NCBI GenBank assembly: GCA_030655675.1
Contig: JAUSPM010000066.1
Location: 1-11,918, forward strand
Direction of reading: 5' to 3'
Source: Methanosarcinaceae archaeon
GTDB taxonomy: Archaea; Halobacteriota; Methanosarcinia; Methanosarcinales; Methanosarcinaceae
Length of the DNA: 11,918 nt
Part shown: positions 11,917-11,918 of the stretch, piece by piece
How positions within the stretch are numbered: the stretch's first letter is position 1
Layout: each line of letters begins with the position of its first letter
The notes under the pieces: model-generated
The model's database searches: none
What the model saw: only the letters and a program-made list of their open reading frames with translations
Told to the model about the DNA's origin: nothing
Translations under genes and position numbers: made by a program

Positions 11917-11918
11917 TC

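Overview
The window looks like chromosomal DNA from a methanogenic archaeon, probably of the Methanosarcinales. The evidence is an archaeal-type ATP-dependent DNA ligase, a short homoserine dehydrogenase preceded by a separate ACT protein, an archaeal HtpX, a membrane-tethered winged-helix regulator, TTTATATA-like TATA boxes, and a mixture of GGTGAT-type Shine-Dalgarno starts with apparently leaderless starts. The lineage is inferred from protein character alone; no rRNA or methanogenesis gene is present to confirm it.

Layout. (1) 1-1229: AT-rich DNA with an orphan multi-spanning membrane protein on the + strand, probably leaderless. (2) 1230-1384: a convergent gap with a terminator hairpin and a 33-codon ORF that may be a gene remnant. 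(3) 1385-5548: a minus-strand housekeeping run containing a zinc-ribbon/TPR protein, the replicative-type ATP-dependent DNA ligase, homoserine dehydrogenase and its ACT-domain partner. The last two abut and form a clear operon. (4) 5665-8372: an envelope locus. A membrane-bound winged-helix protein (minus) diverges from a two-gene + operon encoding a large exported, sequon-rich coiled-coil/beta protein with an acidic tail, and a small lipoprotein. A strong hairpin plus T-tract ends this operon. (5) 8563-9432: the membrane zinc protease HtpX. (6) 9433-9813: 381 bases without a gene, holding an inverted element built from a 9-bp periodic repeat and two mirror-image GC-rich 14-bp palindromes. (7) 9814-10260: a DUF488 protein. 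(8) 10315-11889: AT-rich DNA with three minus-strand genes of unknown function: a small tail-anchored-type protein, a soluble protein that resembles a LexA/signal-peptidase (S24/S26) fold without its serine, and a membrane-anchored beta-sandwich protein.

How the genes fit together. ACT plus homoserine dehydrogenase is most simply a regulated branch-point enzyme for threonine/methionine synthesis, with the regulatory domain carried on a separate polypeptide. The divergent regulator plus exported protein plus lipoprotein could be a small envelope-sensing unit, with HtpX next door as membrane-protein quality control; this is inference from gene order. The two AT-rich ends look compositionally different from the middle and are probably accessory. 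I found no rRNA, tRNA, CRISPR array, transposase or recognised defence cassette. The most unusual items are the inverted 9-bp array, the serine-less S24-like protein, and the divergent envelope locus with shared promoter motifs.
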